Assembly: GCA_008360955.1 (NCBI GenBank)
Contig: LUCM01000553.1
Coordinates: forward strand, 149,826 to 213,825
DNA: 64,000 bases
Source: Fasciolopsis buskii
Taxonomy: Eukaryota > Platyhelminthes > Trematoda > Plagiorchiida > Fasciolidae
Direction of reading: 5' to 3'
The position numbers and the translations under genes are program-made. Numbering within the stretch: position 1 is the stretch's first letter; each line of letters begins with the position of its first letter. Positions 1 through 14,100 of this stretch are shown piece after piece. The notes below the pieces were generated by a model that worked only from the letters and a program-made list of their open reading frames with translations, was not told where the DNA came from and searched no databases.

Positions 1-1293
1 GTCACTTTCCTTACAATGGGAACTAGAATGACCGATGTATGTAGTGGGATAAAGATGAAATTACCGTTTTCCTTCACCGCACTTTTCATCTTCTCATCAA
101 AATTTTCCTCATCTATGGTGATTATGACGCAGGAAATATTGATTATTAATCTTCTTTGTTTATTTTGAACGCCGTGCTTTTAGTAACAATTCGGCCAGAT
201 CAAGATGAAGCTGTGGTACCGCATTTCGTATGCTGCATTAATAAATCTAGGAGTCTACACGGTGGTCCTTCGAATCGTTGAGCCTTCGCGATACTGATCA
301 ATCATTTGAGTCTGGCTGGTGATCTTGAGCAGTTCCATCAAACTTTTAGATCACGTTCACTAAACTGTACACAATCTCTAGAATAGTTTGTAATCCACCC
401 GGAGGGAACGCCTGCTTAAATTTGGCTTGATTTTTTATCAACTGAACACTATGAAAACTAGTTTGCTTTCGATAAACCAAGTCATTATGGACCCTATACT
501 TTTCAAGTCATGCTTCTGTTAGAAAACCGCTGGATACAGAGAAACCGATCGATTAACGATAAAAAGTGGACAGTAGGAAAATTACCGTAAAGTCACAACT
601 CCCGTGTTGCTGACGGTTTGTAAACAAATTAGCCATTGAATGTGTCCTGTTTACATTTCTCACTCATCCGATGACCCATATGCCTCTTGGTTTCGCGATT
701 TTCACCATGTTAAAAGGTCTTGTATATATGGCTAAATTTTCCTTCTTATTCTACACTTCTTAGATCTGCATTCGAATTACTTTGTCCGAAATGATCTACA
801 TTAAAACCAGATTAGTTAGGTCGCCAAGATACCAGAAATCCATCCATTTGTACAAATAGCAGTTATCTAAACCAAATGTTCAAGCCACGTGATAAGTTTA
901 TTGGCCATTTTTTCTAAATGTAATCGGCACGAAGTGCACAGCACTCGCACTTCGTAATAATACCTGGAGATCATTGGAGAAAAGCCAATTGGACAGGCCA
1001 ATTCGATAGTGAAAGGAACCGTAACTTTTTCTGGCCTCAAAATCAGACTTTATCGCATAGTAACAATTATCGAGCATATTTTTACAATGCCTTAACTGAT
1101 TTATTCGGTCGAGTCATCGAAACAGAGTTAGTGGAAATGATGCTTCCGCAAACTACCTAAGAATGCCTAAAATCAATGGACGAAACATATCCTGTTTTCT
1201 AACTTCGTTGTATTTGTTGCATGCATCGTCATCTTTTATGTTTTTATCTTTCACTTCCTTTATTATGAAATAACAATGTGCGTCATTTTTCGG
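1..1293. other. Left edge: one possible minus-strand exon, otherwise nothing recognised
   Basis: On the minus strand about 130 to 15 is open and reads NFDEKMKSAVKENGNFIFIP and onwards to a donor ATT/GTAAGG in phase 0. It could be the next LLTP exon, but no good phase-0 acceptor is visible. Nothing else is recognisable before the SINE. Confidence 0.2.
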
Positions 1294-1416
1294 AAGACGG
1301 CCGCGGCCATCAGAGGGCTGCTAAGCGCAGAAGTTGGCCGGTGGTGGGCGGATTCGAACCGGCGACCTTGAGGCCCAAACGCTACGAACTTATCCGCTTG
1401 GCCATCGCCGGCAAGT
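1294..1416 (-). mobile_element. tRNA-derived SINE, copy 1
   Basis: On the minus strand a tRNA-like head carries a perfect internal polymerase III promoter: A box TGGCCAAGCGG (1394-1404) and B box GGTTCGAATCC (1350-1360). The body continues leftwards through GCGCTTAGCAG and GGCCGCGGCC. A second, diverged copy at 27.3 kb has the same order of segments, which shows that this is a dispersed repeat and not a lone tRNA gene. I could not fold a convincing anticodon arm. Confidence 0.75.
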
Positions 1417-1889
1417 TAACACCATGCCCGCCACGATTTGAAGGTGAGTTTAAATGAATCGCGTTAACCGATTTATAGGATTTGAATCATTCAGATCATT
1501 CACCTGATTTTCCTGACGAATTGTTTGTTATACACCCCCAAATTGGCTAACGTCAGCACTGGGAATTGATTATCTCACCTGCTTCGTGTCCAACCTACCA
1601 CCGCCCAAAACATGAGAGATCCGCTCAGGAGATATATCAATTCAACCACTGTCATCCGCTTTTATTTACTTCTGCCCCCTATCCACAATGAACGCCCTTT
1701 TTCCATTTGGACATCGGATGTAATCGGTTGCAGTCCTGGAGTGATTGATATTCATTGAAAAGGAGGCTGTTCCTCATCTCGCCTAACATGCCGACTAAAA
1801 GGGGGTAAACAGATGCAAACTATTATTTTTATCAGGTCACATGAACCGAAAATGGAGTGATGCTTAATTTTCTGCTCAAAACCACTTAC

Positions 1890-2103
1890 CTGTGAGGGGA
1901 TAGTCAGAGAGGAAAACGTTTCCACTGCTCCCCCCTGATCTAAGCGGTAGCGAAACTTGCACGCGATGGAATAGTTAAGATGTATAGATGGCAGATCAGG
2001 CGAATAAGACCACGTGTTAAAGCTGACAATAGCAGGTAAATCGGTGTGGATCATCCAGATGTTTTTGGAGGAGAACTGATCCATTCCGAATGTGAAAAGT
2101 ATG
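1890..2103 (-). CDS. LLTP exon: last confident exon in window
   Basis: 214 bases, phase 2 to 0, 71 residues. It reads ILFTFGMDQFSSKNIWMI, then IHLNYSIACKFRYRLDQGG, ending SSLTIPSQ. The acceptor is ATCCCCACTGCAG and the donor CAG/GTAAGT. There is no stop, so at least one more exon lies further left or beyond the window. I see no cysteine-rich von Willebrand D-like domain up to here. Confidence 0.78.
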
Positions 2104-5100
2104 CTGCAGTGGGGATGAACAAAATTATTATTCAGTTAGTAAGCAAACAAAGGAGTGGACAGTTCAGTTGATTGGTTAGCTAATCAATTATTCAGTTAGG
2201 TTGCTGGTTAACTGTTAGTTAGTTGTTCAGGTAATCAGTCAATTAACTAATTGGTGGACTTCATCACATATGCTGACGTGCTGATGGATATTCCGTTAGC
2301 TGATCAGCAAGCCATCCGATAACTTCAAACAGAACATCAAAATTTATTCAGGCATGCTCCGGTTATCCGTTGTTAATTTTCATCCTAGCTGTTTGTGTCA
2401 ATTGTTGGAATTCAGAAATTAGTAGAACTAACATAATGCAGCCGATATTACAATGCTGCACAATCCCCAAAATGCGCAATCTTACCAAGCTCATTTGCGA
2501 CGCACTACCCCTCCTACAGGACGTAAAAAGCATCTTGTTACGCACTACATAAAATCATTTCACTAAACCAATATATTTTCATTCTTTGAATGTGGTTCTA
2601 AGAACGTTTCTGTTAATTTTAGGCACGAGATAGTAATTTTAACAAGAACATTTGATTTCAAACTGATTTTGAGCAAACACAACCATTACGGAAAAAGTGA
2701 TTTACTGTGCTCGAAATGAATAAATTTTTCAAAGTAGGTTCGACACTTCTAAGAAGTGGTTTCAATGCATGATCAATACGAACGTGTTTTTCAGAATTAC
2801 GTTGCTGTTATTTTTTATTAGAGACATTTCAGTCATTAGTATCAGATCACATCGTAAAGAATCACTATATGTACGCCAGTCGGTAAGTCATCCCACGATG
2901 TTAAACATAAAGGCAACTCTATGGTCTAATTTTTAGTAATTGGGTCTTACTACATAGATTTAACTAAAATTAACCATATTTAATCATAAGAAATGGGTGT
3001 GTAGGACAATACTTTGAGATGCCAAATTTGGCCGGGTAGAATAAATAGCTGTGAGCCTGCCAGAGTTGAACGTAACACAATTCTACTGAGTCCATCGTAA
3101 AACTGCACAAGGAGTTTTCAGCGCACAGTAAGAAGCTGCATTTCTCCATCTTAAGACTCCCTATAAAGTCATGCATATTCAAAACTCTTGTGAAAACAAT
3201 TTAGCACCAAAAATGGTATAGTAATAATAAAGTATTTTGCATTGTGGAAAGTCCAAATTCCAAGTATTGAGTGCAAAACTTACGGGTTGTTATTGCTTTG
3301 AACCGCCTTTGTTTCTCTAAAAAAGCAATGGTAATTTATCAGTAGGGTAACAGAAAAGAAAAAGCACACCACTAAATACACATAAAGCTGAACAGGCCAG
3401 TAGGATTTCTTACACCGTCAGTTTCCTTGAATAACCATCCACAGTCCTATCCAACTGACTGATCGCATCTCCTTCTGTCCACGTGAGAGCTGACTGGAGT
3501 TCTGAGCTCTCCTGTCCACTTGACTGCTTTAGTCGAATAACGCCTTGCTCCAGTCGACCATTACGTCTTCCAGTGTTCCACTCCAATTGCAAGTTTAGTA
3601 CCTGATCGCCGGGAAGTCGCAGCCAAGTGTCATGGTGGAATCGTTTGAATGACGGATAGTAAGTGTGTCTTGAGGTGATCGCACGCTGAGTCACTTAAAA
3701 ATGAGGAAAACATTTTATCTAAAATAATTTTTCACGGAGTATCCCAGGAATTTTAAGAAAAGCACCAATTTACTTGTTTTGAAAAGCCACTTGGAAGATG
3801 CAGTAATAATTAATTGATTTACTGAACCAGTACTTATATTCCTGTTACGATAAAATTTAGAAACCAAGGAATAAACTAGGATTAAGAATGAATAGAACTG
3901 CGTAAACACATGATAAACTTGCCACCCCGTTTAAATTGTGCACAACAGTTTTCGGGCGAAATTCTTCGCTGCATCTATTCTAGAAAATAATGTTCATAAA
4001 ACGAATTCAAAATCCTAGGTAACTGGCGCCTTATGGTTTACACTGTGAAACACGCAACGCCGAATATGCATGGTTAACTTGAGGAGATTCGAATCCTGCA
4101 ATATTTACCAATTTTCATAATTTATTGGCTGGAAATTTTCCCATTCTCTTCTGTCTGTACCCCTCCCCATTTTATGGTAGCTAATAGCAAGCAGTATTTA
4201 TTATTACCATCATACCACGTTTACAGATCTGAAGCGCTAACGAACCAACTGCAGGAGCTGGAATGGCTGTTTTGCGAATGAACGGATCATATGGAGACTG
4301 ATATGAGTTAAAGCTCAAAAAGTCACACCAAACACTGGGTTGCAGTTGGTTATTTCCATTATGCTTCCGAAAGTTTTCCCCCAGTCCTACTCCATTGGCA
4401 AATTAAAATGTTTTCCAAACGCTTGCATTTATCTTTCCAGGTATGTACTACTATTAACACCTTTATGACTCCCAATACAACCCTTTTTTGCTCGGTAGGG
4501 TCTAGTTGATTTTGTATCGCGTGGTTGCTCACCTGCATCCATGTCTGAAATTTGACATTTAGACTCGTATGTTGCAAGCTAATGCCAACTTCTTGGATGT
4601 GTGAATACAGGCAGTCCAAATTCGACTAGTAGTTAACAATCAAGTGCTCTGATGAACTATCACATGAGTCCGAACTGATACATGGCTTCCGCACGCCCTG
4701 GGTTCCATTCCTTCAAAATACTTCATTCTGTATTCGCAGTGCCATAATGGCATGATAAGATTCTTAGTATCTTTCTCCATTTCTACCATGGTTAGACTTT
4801 GTCAACAGCATATTTTTCTTTCCTTTACCAGAAAGTTGAATAAATGGCACTATCAATCAAAAATTTGAGGAAGGGGGATGAACTCACTTTCTAGTGGCAT
4901 CGGCCAGCTGCTATTCGAATTTTGTATTTGTAGCTTGAAATTACCAGTCACGTTACCACGAAAAGCTAGCGTAAGTTCTCCCGTAAAATAGTGAATTCGG
5001 GCAGTGAAACGCTGCTGATCTTCCGAATCTGTGTATACGCCATACACTTGCCAGGGTGTGGGGCCCAGATTTCCACTAGCCTGAAGAATGCCATTTCGAC

Positions 5101-8100
5101 TGTATTCGGCTACGAAGGTGAGACGTAAACATAGATAACTCGATTTTGGAAATAGCAAGTTCCATAAGATGACAAAAACTAATGCTGATAATTTGATAAA
5201 ATTAGCAAAATATGAAAATGAACATCTTGATTTTTCCGGTCATTCAAACGCTAAATATGAAATCTTTGCCAAGAGTTAGGTTCCAAAATATGTACCACAG
5301 AATCGTAACTGGAATGTCAAAAATAAGTGCACGATCACCTTGGGATATTACTCAGTCACTCGTTCTTATCTTCTTTTGCAAAGCAATCGATACCCTTGGG
5401 TTAATTTGACTAGCTAATCGAACAGGTGATCTGTGGATTAACTAGTGATAAATTTGGCAGGCAGTAATTGTGAGTCTCATACAGAACCACTTTTAAATCT
5501 ACTGCGTGACAGGACAAGGCTGCTCGTATACAGCGAGTAGTATTTTATCTTTTATTCAGATTCCAGTACGATATTTTCATCGGCCGTGTAATAAATCACA
5601 TCTGGTCAGTTCCTGTGAAATTCACTCACAAAAGGGATACAAAAACCGGGAAATTTCCCCTACTTACCAACGTGTTATCTATCACAAAAGTTGTCAGAGC
5701 CAAATCGTGTAGTGACGTGAGGGGTAGAAAAATTACTGGGATAAAACTTTTCCTCAAACATTAAGCTGTAATTTCCCAAAAGAGAAAAAATTTCTTTCGT
5801 CCTAGTTTACCGTGGAACAGATTTATTCTTGATTTGAAATTTCACTGTACCGACAAACTAATTGCAAGAATTAGTTCTTCTTTAAAGGATATTTTCTGAA
5901 CAAACAAGCTTAAGATGCTATCCCTAATAAAGAGATAATTGTAGTGTGTGCCTCAGACAAGAGTAATTTTGTCGTGTCATAAAATTTCCTGGTAAGGAAA
6001 AAGAGATGATCGAACGTGTAGCTTCTTCAGAGATTAAGTTTATTTCTACAGGGCGTCGTTCGCCTCCATACCCGGAACTTCAGAACAGTTTTCCAAAAAA
6101 TTCTATTTGGTTCATTTCGCCATACATAGAGAACATTCCTAGTCTGTGACTTCCAGGATGGCATTGAAAGAGGAGCTTAAATCAGTTATTTCTTGTACCT
6201 AAATAAGTCCAAATAACATTGGAAACATGATTTATTTTCTTCACTTGCGGTTAACGCAAAAATATTAGCATGTTTTTTTGTTGTTCTGTTGGTAAATATA
6301 TGAAGAAAGTATCCTAACACATCAAGCTTAGCTTTAGCAAAGCAACACTATTACTGCGTCATTTGTTCACTTGTTTATTTGTTTCGAACGGGATTCGGAA
6401 GTTCAATACTAAACATTACTTTATAAAATAGGCATTGACCGGTCATGATTAATATCGAGGATGGGTCATGCTTCCCAATTCTATTGATCATCTTTTGACT
6501 TCCGGGGTCACATACTGTTACAAAAATACCGTTCTGAATTAATGTGGTGTTAATAATACAAAGGAGATTGAATGAGGACGTGAAACCAAATAAGGAACAT
6601 AAATTTCCCCTCTACGTAGTAAATGAGCATGGATAATTTGGTTTCTTTCCATCCATATAGTCACTACGATTAAGTCAGAATCAACATTTGTTGTTAAGTT
6701 TAGAGGTTTATAAAAGGAACGCAGGAAAATATGGGATGAATTGTTGAACCGGCTATTCACATTTTTTTAGTGATACAACTCCGGTGAGCCCACTGGGAAT
6801 GCATTCGATTAAAACCATACGGAAATTTAAGGCTTTCTATCTCCCTTAACGTTGGTTCGAAAACGAACTGGTCATTCTGCTACATTCATCCGCTTTCACT
6901 CATGGGTTACTCGATTATACACAGAAATAGGATAATCTTTTTGTTTTAGATGAGCATTCTATGAAATGTTTGAGCAAATCACATACTCACATGATCCTCG
7001 ACTGGTCAAGAGGTGAAAGTTTACAGAGTTGTCCACCTCATGGGATATACAGGAATACGACTTCTTTTAAGTTACCCCACGGCCTGCAAGCCAACAAAGC
7101 AAGTTAAAATCCATTTTTCAGTTGATTCAAGATGCTTTTGCTGCTTCGAAGGAAAGTTGCCAGACCTGTGTGTTGCGCAGATTTAAGTTGAAAAATTTAC
7201 GGGGCATGTTTTGATTACCAAGAAAAATCAATTTTTCGAGTCGAAGTTTTTCCCCTACTCCGCTAATCTTGTTGTCATTAGACCTACCAATTGGCAAGCG
7301 CGAAATACTTTCTGTCAAATTTTCGCCATCAAATAGGATGAAAGATTTCAAAAGGATTATTCAGATATTACGAACAAAGGTTGCTTCTGCCAACTTCCAG
7401 TCAACCGGATACTAATCCATTCATCTGAGCTGACTGCTCTAGTCGGTTAGATTTATTTTCCCTTTCAGTGGTCTCTGTTTTGATGCTATTGTTCGGTTGC
7501 CGTCAGTCCTCGTTGGGGAATTCTTTCGGTATTCAAAAGGGTTATTTTCATTGTTATTTCATTAGTGAAATGAAAGTTAAAACCGCTTCCATAGCTTCGA
7601 TTCGTGAGACCGGAATGCTCTGCCGCTTCCCTGTCCTGCACGGAAACCTTAATATTCATGTGACACTGGTTCAGTTCAAGCCAGCGGCTGTTTTGATTAC
7701 CTGATAAACTGCTGAGAATGATTTAGAAAGCAGTTGCAGAAGAACGATACGTGGGTATTCTAATATAGAATGCGTGCTTTGTTGTGAAGTTGTTCAGTTT
7801 ACACGAAAGTGTCCTGTTTGTTGACAAATATAAACTCCTATAGAACAGCAAAAAACTATTCACGTACTTAACTTTATTCCACTCAGCACGATTCCTTTTT
7901 AGCCCAGCCCAGTTCAGGGCATTCCATTCACACGTTTATCGTCGATATTTCTCAAGAATGTTCAAATAAAAATAGTTGGTTTCACGAAATATTGGGGAAT
8001 CAGCCGCAATCACGACACTCGAGGGAATGCGCAACGTGTGTGAACGTCAAGACGATTATCATTTCACTTTGGGTAACTGAAAAAAAATCCGCTGGATGGG

Positions 8101-11100
8101 ACGGGCTTAGTAAACAAGTGAGCCTACTTAAGCCGTTTCCTTGTGACATTTTCTCTCTCACAGCTCTGCACATTCAGTCGAGCGGAAAGTTTCCCGAGGT
8201 GAGCAAAAATGCCAATAATTTGCCACCTACCTGATTGCAACAATGAATGATTAATTAAATAATTATCCTTTAACTAACACATTCTTTCAAGTTTCAGTTT
8301 GTTAGGATCCGGATATTTTGCCTTCCTAGGGCTATCTCAGTGTTATTGTTCTCTTGGATTGGTATTGAGAGGAAATTCAAGGAATGCTATTTAAAACTTG
8401 CTGAAACATAATAAATTTCCAAGTAAGATGTTTACTTTAATCTTTGGTGCTGAGGTTGTTCGTTTTTTGTGCAGAATGAGGGTATAAAATAATCAACGTC
8501 TCCCTGAAACGGATAGCTTCTGGCTTTGCGTAATTCTTATCCGAGGTTGAGATAGCTTACCATATGGCAGCAAAATTTGCCTTGACATTGAGAACCGTGG
8601 AAATTCAGCCAACCCTTTCCTAGTTGTGAGTTGTCTTCAGAGGTCAAGACCCACAACTCCTAAATTAGGTTCTACATGGAAGTGAAGGAAATTCCCAGAA
8701 ACACTTTAACAAGCGCACTATTCGGTCCGGTGCTCGAAGGCTGGTTCACTGTCACTGTTCGTCCAGACACTTGCAGTTGTAGCTGTTTGTTTGCGTTCAT
8801 CCACTAAATGGGACTTAGAATGACAACTGAATCCTAGTGTATTTTGAGTATCAGTTCTAAGAGAAGTAGCACCTTCTTTATTCATTTGACTTACCATGTT
8901 AAATTGGTAAAAACAACCATAGTCCACTAACAGTAGACAAACTAAGTTTATACAAACCGAGTAGACAAACCTGATGTCCGGTCGGCAGTTACATGATTAT
9001 CTACAGCTCAAAAGGGTGAAAACGCAACTCTGAGATCCACGGTTAGTAAATTAGAGACATCATCCAGTTGAATTATTGGGAATTTCTACTTTAGAGATTA
9101 TCTAGCTGTTAGACTACGTCTTTTTTCTTATCTGTGGAAGCTCTCTTGTTTATTTTTCATGAGCTTCAATGAAGTGAAGGAAGTGATTACGTGCACTCAG
9201 TTGGCTGGCAGGCAGTGAACAACTGTAAGCCGTATAACAAATGATCTAAGAATTTGCCTGTTGAATAAACGGTGAGTTCAGTTTGGAAATGCTGATATCA
9301 GATACAGGTACTCGATGGCATGAGTGGATTTTTCATTTAGTCAGAATCTCTCCTCGTTTTGCGTTTAATTGCAGCGATCGCGGAACCAGTTAGCTCTTCA
9401 CAATAATGAAAACGGTTATACGGTTAGGCCACCGTTGATAAACGTTTCTTAAACCCAATAATTACACCGATAAAATGTCACACAGTGTTCACACCCAGCA
9501 TTCAAACAATTACTCATTGTCAATTCAGTCACCCGATCACCTATTTAGCGTTCGAAACTGGGCACACCAGGGTCTCAAGGTCAACTTAATCGCTTCTGTG
9601 AACGGTCGGAATCCTTCTATTTTCTAAATGGAAACACCTACCCACAACAAAATGAGAAACGCTGATGGACTACAGTAAATAGAAAAGAAGGAATTTCATC
9701 TTGCATTGTTTTATTCCGTACTGAAATTGCTGAGACCACTGTCACATAAAATGGAACCACCAGTACATAGCTGATATTCATTACAGAAGATTTAATGTTA
9801 CATTCACCCTTATTTAGTTTTGACTAAGGGAAACTTTATGAGCCATTAATCACATTTTTCAGCCATGAGAGACCCAAAGGTCTTTGGCAGTGACATCAAT
9901 CCCCAAAATTCTTAAAACAATAAGGTAAAAAGCAATCCCGTGTGAACTGGCTCATCCGACCAATTAAACGCGATGTACTGTCACTAAATTGGTACTGCAC
10001 ACCTCATGGTTTGGACCCAGGTCATGCACTGGTACGCGCTTGATTTTGTTTGCGTCCAATTCGTCGTCATATCTGCATGAAAATCACTCATGGTGTACAG
10101 CTGGTTCTGAATTATGATTGCCAAATTTAGTTCTAATCGGAACTTCTAGGGTGGTTGTTGTTTCATCAAAATACCCTTGATCCAACTAAATAACAGGAGC
10201 ACATCAAAAAGCCCTGGATTCAGAAGATTAGTTTAGTTCATCCACGTCCACAGTGGGCCTTCATATTATGCCTGGTGGTTGAGGAACTATCCGTGGTAAG
10301 AAAAGTTTCGCTTGTTATTTCGACGTCGATCTTTACTATTCTTCGTTTTTTGCTGTTTGAGCAGATGTTGGTGTGAGGTAGCAATCCAGAGCACGTTGGT
10401 ACAAGATTAATGGTTGTACAAGATGAAAATGAACTAAAAATTCTACACTTTTTACTATGCCTCAAACGGATGCCCCTCGTGAGCTGCCGTGTGAATTTAC
10501 TTCACCATGTCTTTTGTTATCATTAACGCAGATTCAGTGTTAAAATAGAATTCATATTTCACATACACGCTCTTTCGAATCGGGGACTGTCACTGAAACT
10601 TGATCGCCGAGCGTGGTATTCGGGTCCACGGAGTTTGATCTAACAAACTCATCAATGCAGGTGCGGCTGGATGCAATCTTCTGAGTTAAAAGGCCACTTC
10701 TCTGCATTTGGATGCTGCTCTTGAACTTTGAAAAACGTTGCATTAATCACCATAATTCACGGACACCGAATTGTGTTTTATAACTTGGAAATCCACTTCA
10801 AAAAATGTCCATTTCTACATTGCAGCCAGTTGATCGACAAGCATATTTCATTAATAATGCTGACGGTCGTCCACCCTTTCACTTACACAGTCTGTTACTC
10901 ACGAAACGTGTCATCACGAAGAAAATTTGCCATCATTACGGTAGTTTAAGGTGTGTCATTCTTAAACGGATGGGCCCTGATAGTCTGTCATTCCAAGTGA
11001 AAATCCTTACGGGCAGCTCCTGACTTTGTCTGAAGGAGCACCAAGACTTATGTATGAAGTCACTTTGGACCTCAAAGACTCATTACGCCAATGGGAGTGA

Positions 11101-14100
11101 GGCAAGTACTTCACTTGTACTTGTAAATTAATGTACTTGAGGCCAAATATGAAAATGATTAGCTTCCTCTAAACAAATCACAAAGAACTCTTTTGAGTAG
11201 AGCAACAAATAACAACCCTGTTGCTTGTACGTTACGACAAGGCAGGAAAACCTTTGTCTTAAAATTATCCAATCCATTAGTAATGCAAACACATCTCGTG
11301 GTCATCTGTCTTCATTCTAGGTGAAGAACACTAGCATTTCTATTTGTATTTGCATTACAGGTATTGATTTCAAGCGTTTCGGCTTTTTCGTCAGGCAAAC
11401 TGAATGTTCATACCACGTTTTAATAGGCAGGATAGAATGAACCCCTGAATGCTGATAAGAATGAAGCGTTAGCAAATGCTGACACCTTCAGGACTCGTAA
11501 CTGTGCTGCACTTTGTTTGGAGGTTATCCATGTCTGAAACCACAAAAAAATGCATATTTGCTGATCAGACTTTTAAACATAAGCCAAAATGATTTCATAG
11601 TGGTCCCATGATTGAAATGTATTGTAAGGAGCTGGAAACAGTCACACTTGATTTAAATAATATTTAGTTCTTGCTTTTGGCCTTCACTCCGGTTTGTCGG
11701 TTAAATTTTGCTATTCCGGTGGACGGTTATGCGGAATAGTTGAAAAACCAATTTCACTCTTCTACCCAATGGTTTTCCCATTCTTCGGGCTCTCGACTGA
11801 CTTTACATTTGTCCGACGCTACTCGATCCTGCACACAAGAGTCAACTCGGCTTTGGCCGAAATCAGCATCACTCTATCTTGATGTTTTGTACATAACCCA
11901 GTCTAACGTGGTCCATTTGAAAGGTTTGTGTTTGATTTACCAATTAGCAATTAGGAACATTAGCTTCTGTTTGTTTGCCAACTTTTTTCCTTATTAACCT
12001 GTTCCATTGCTCAAAAACGCAGGGAAACAGAGACATCCGTTTTTGCCTATCTGTCTTGTCCAAAGAACACGATGAAAAATGTAAAACGATGATTGTTTCA
12101 CGAATCTTGAAAACTTACCTTAAAAACTGAATAGCCTAGATCTACAAATATATAACTGTTGGTCAAAGTAAGTTGTCGTACTGAAAAAAAGGAGTCCGGT
12201 ATTTTGCCCAAGCCCAGTCAAGCGTACATTATGTGCACAGGAACAGGATCGTCTGAGATTTAAAAATAGCAAAACTATCAGCTCTAACGTAACAAGCCAA
12301 AACACACAACCGGTGCTTTGAAGGTTCGTGTAAATACAGCGTCATTTTGCTAGGAAAAGGGGAAAAATATTGTTACTATTATTATTGTTGTTTAAGCGTG
12401 CGATGAAGATAATTAAAGTAAGAGTGAATAAAGCAAGTTAAGTAAGCTTTTGTGCACCAAAAGTTCTAAAAATCACCGGAGAGGAGAGGAACATGAAGCA
12501 GAGCTCTAACCGTGTGGCACTTTGCACGAGTGTTTCCTTGGTACGAAGGTTATTATGCATGATGTATATCTTCATTAGCTGACTCAGGACTGGTGAATTA
12601 CGAGATCTGAAAATCTGGAAGTTTCATAAAACTGGAAAACCTAGTCCCATCGAACTTTGTTTCGGTCAATAGTGAAACACTTCTATCCAAGTATGCAATT
12701 GATTGTGGACGACACCGTAAGCAGTGCGGAGTTTTGTGCTTCCGGAAACATCAGTCTCCCCGTTATTCTGATGATTTAAAAGATGAGATCATTTCCTGTT
12801 TTATTAATGCATCAAATCAACTGTATACCTTTTCATTAAAATACTGAAACTCGTCCGCGACAAATGACAGCGGATGTTTGACCATGGGTGGCCGTGGGTG
12901 TCCTGTTCTCAACCCTCTTTCTCAAAACATTCCCGTATGCTATAACTACCATATGACTTTATTCGGCTAGACTTTGCTCGCGCTTTCTTGCTTGATGCGT
13001 ATCACCCAGGCTATGGTGATACTTTTGCCTCATGCTCTGATTGCTTATCCCATATGCATGTGCGCGCGTACACACACATGCAATCACGAATTCAGACATC
13101 TTTTGTATGACAGCCTCTGACTTGGTTTGGTCTTTCACCTGTGTTCTACAATTACTGTATGGTTTGTTTGTATATGGACACAAACACAAAGTCCTAGATT
13201 TCCTTTGAGGATCTTGTCTACTCTGAGTCTGTTTGCGATAACCAACCATTCCAATAGTTTGCACTCGCTAAAAATACAAAAAAAAGAAATTCTGGTCGGC
13301 CACTTAATCGCTGACTGCCAAACATTTCATCTTTAATTCGCTACCAGTTTTTTTTCTTTTTGCTCTTGCTCGACTACAATATGAACAATAACTGTTTATG
13401 CTCCGTGTTTTATGGTTTATGTCCATTGATCGATTAGTCCGACTCTTCATCCAGCTCCTCGTTATTTGCTGACTTTTTCATGCTGCTTTTCCGTCTCCTG
13501 ATTAGTTTCCCGTTGTATTGGAGTGTGTCCTGGTTAGTGGATTTAGAAATGATTCAGTGACTACTATCTTCGTAAAAATTACAGACAAAAAGACCAGTAC
13601 ACTTTTAAATTCCGGATAAATATTTTTAGCCTTTTTATCGTATCACGTCAGAGCCCAGCATTTTCATTTCCTTTGGCAGGGCTGGTGATTGATTAAATCG
13701 TTCTTATACCACTGCTGGAATACAGTGTTTTGATATGGATAGGGATCTGTGATCCTGTTCATTGTTATAGCACCAGGTGAGTTTTTCTGATACTTCTAAT
13801 AAAGAACAATTGCCCAACAAAATTTCACCATATCATCGATAACGACGCTGCTCATTCAATGAGTTTGATTCCAGCATTTAGGGCCGTCCAGCCACTTCTT
13901 GACCTACCTGTTGACAGTAATCTGGGCAGACTGCAGATAAAACTCCGTGATATCATCATATTGGGGGCATGTCGGTGGATGAGAGTGAGGCTGCCTACGA
14001 CACATTTTATTGCGCCATTGATTTTTCATGTCTAATCAATTCAAACCCAGTTTTTGATCTAGGAAATTTCAAACAAATTCAGTACCGGCCTCTCGTGCAT

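Noticed and set aside
1350..1413. Functional tRNA gene
   Set aside because: The promoter boxes are perfect, but I could not fold a normal anticodon arm, and a second copy with the same non-tRNA body shows that it is a SINE.
8895..8926. 32-base micro-exon with strong splice sites
   Set aside because: Its phase (0 to 2) cannot be reconciled with the exons at 10.6, 7.0 and 5.0 kb, which already join in phase.
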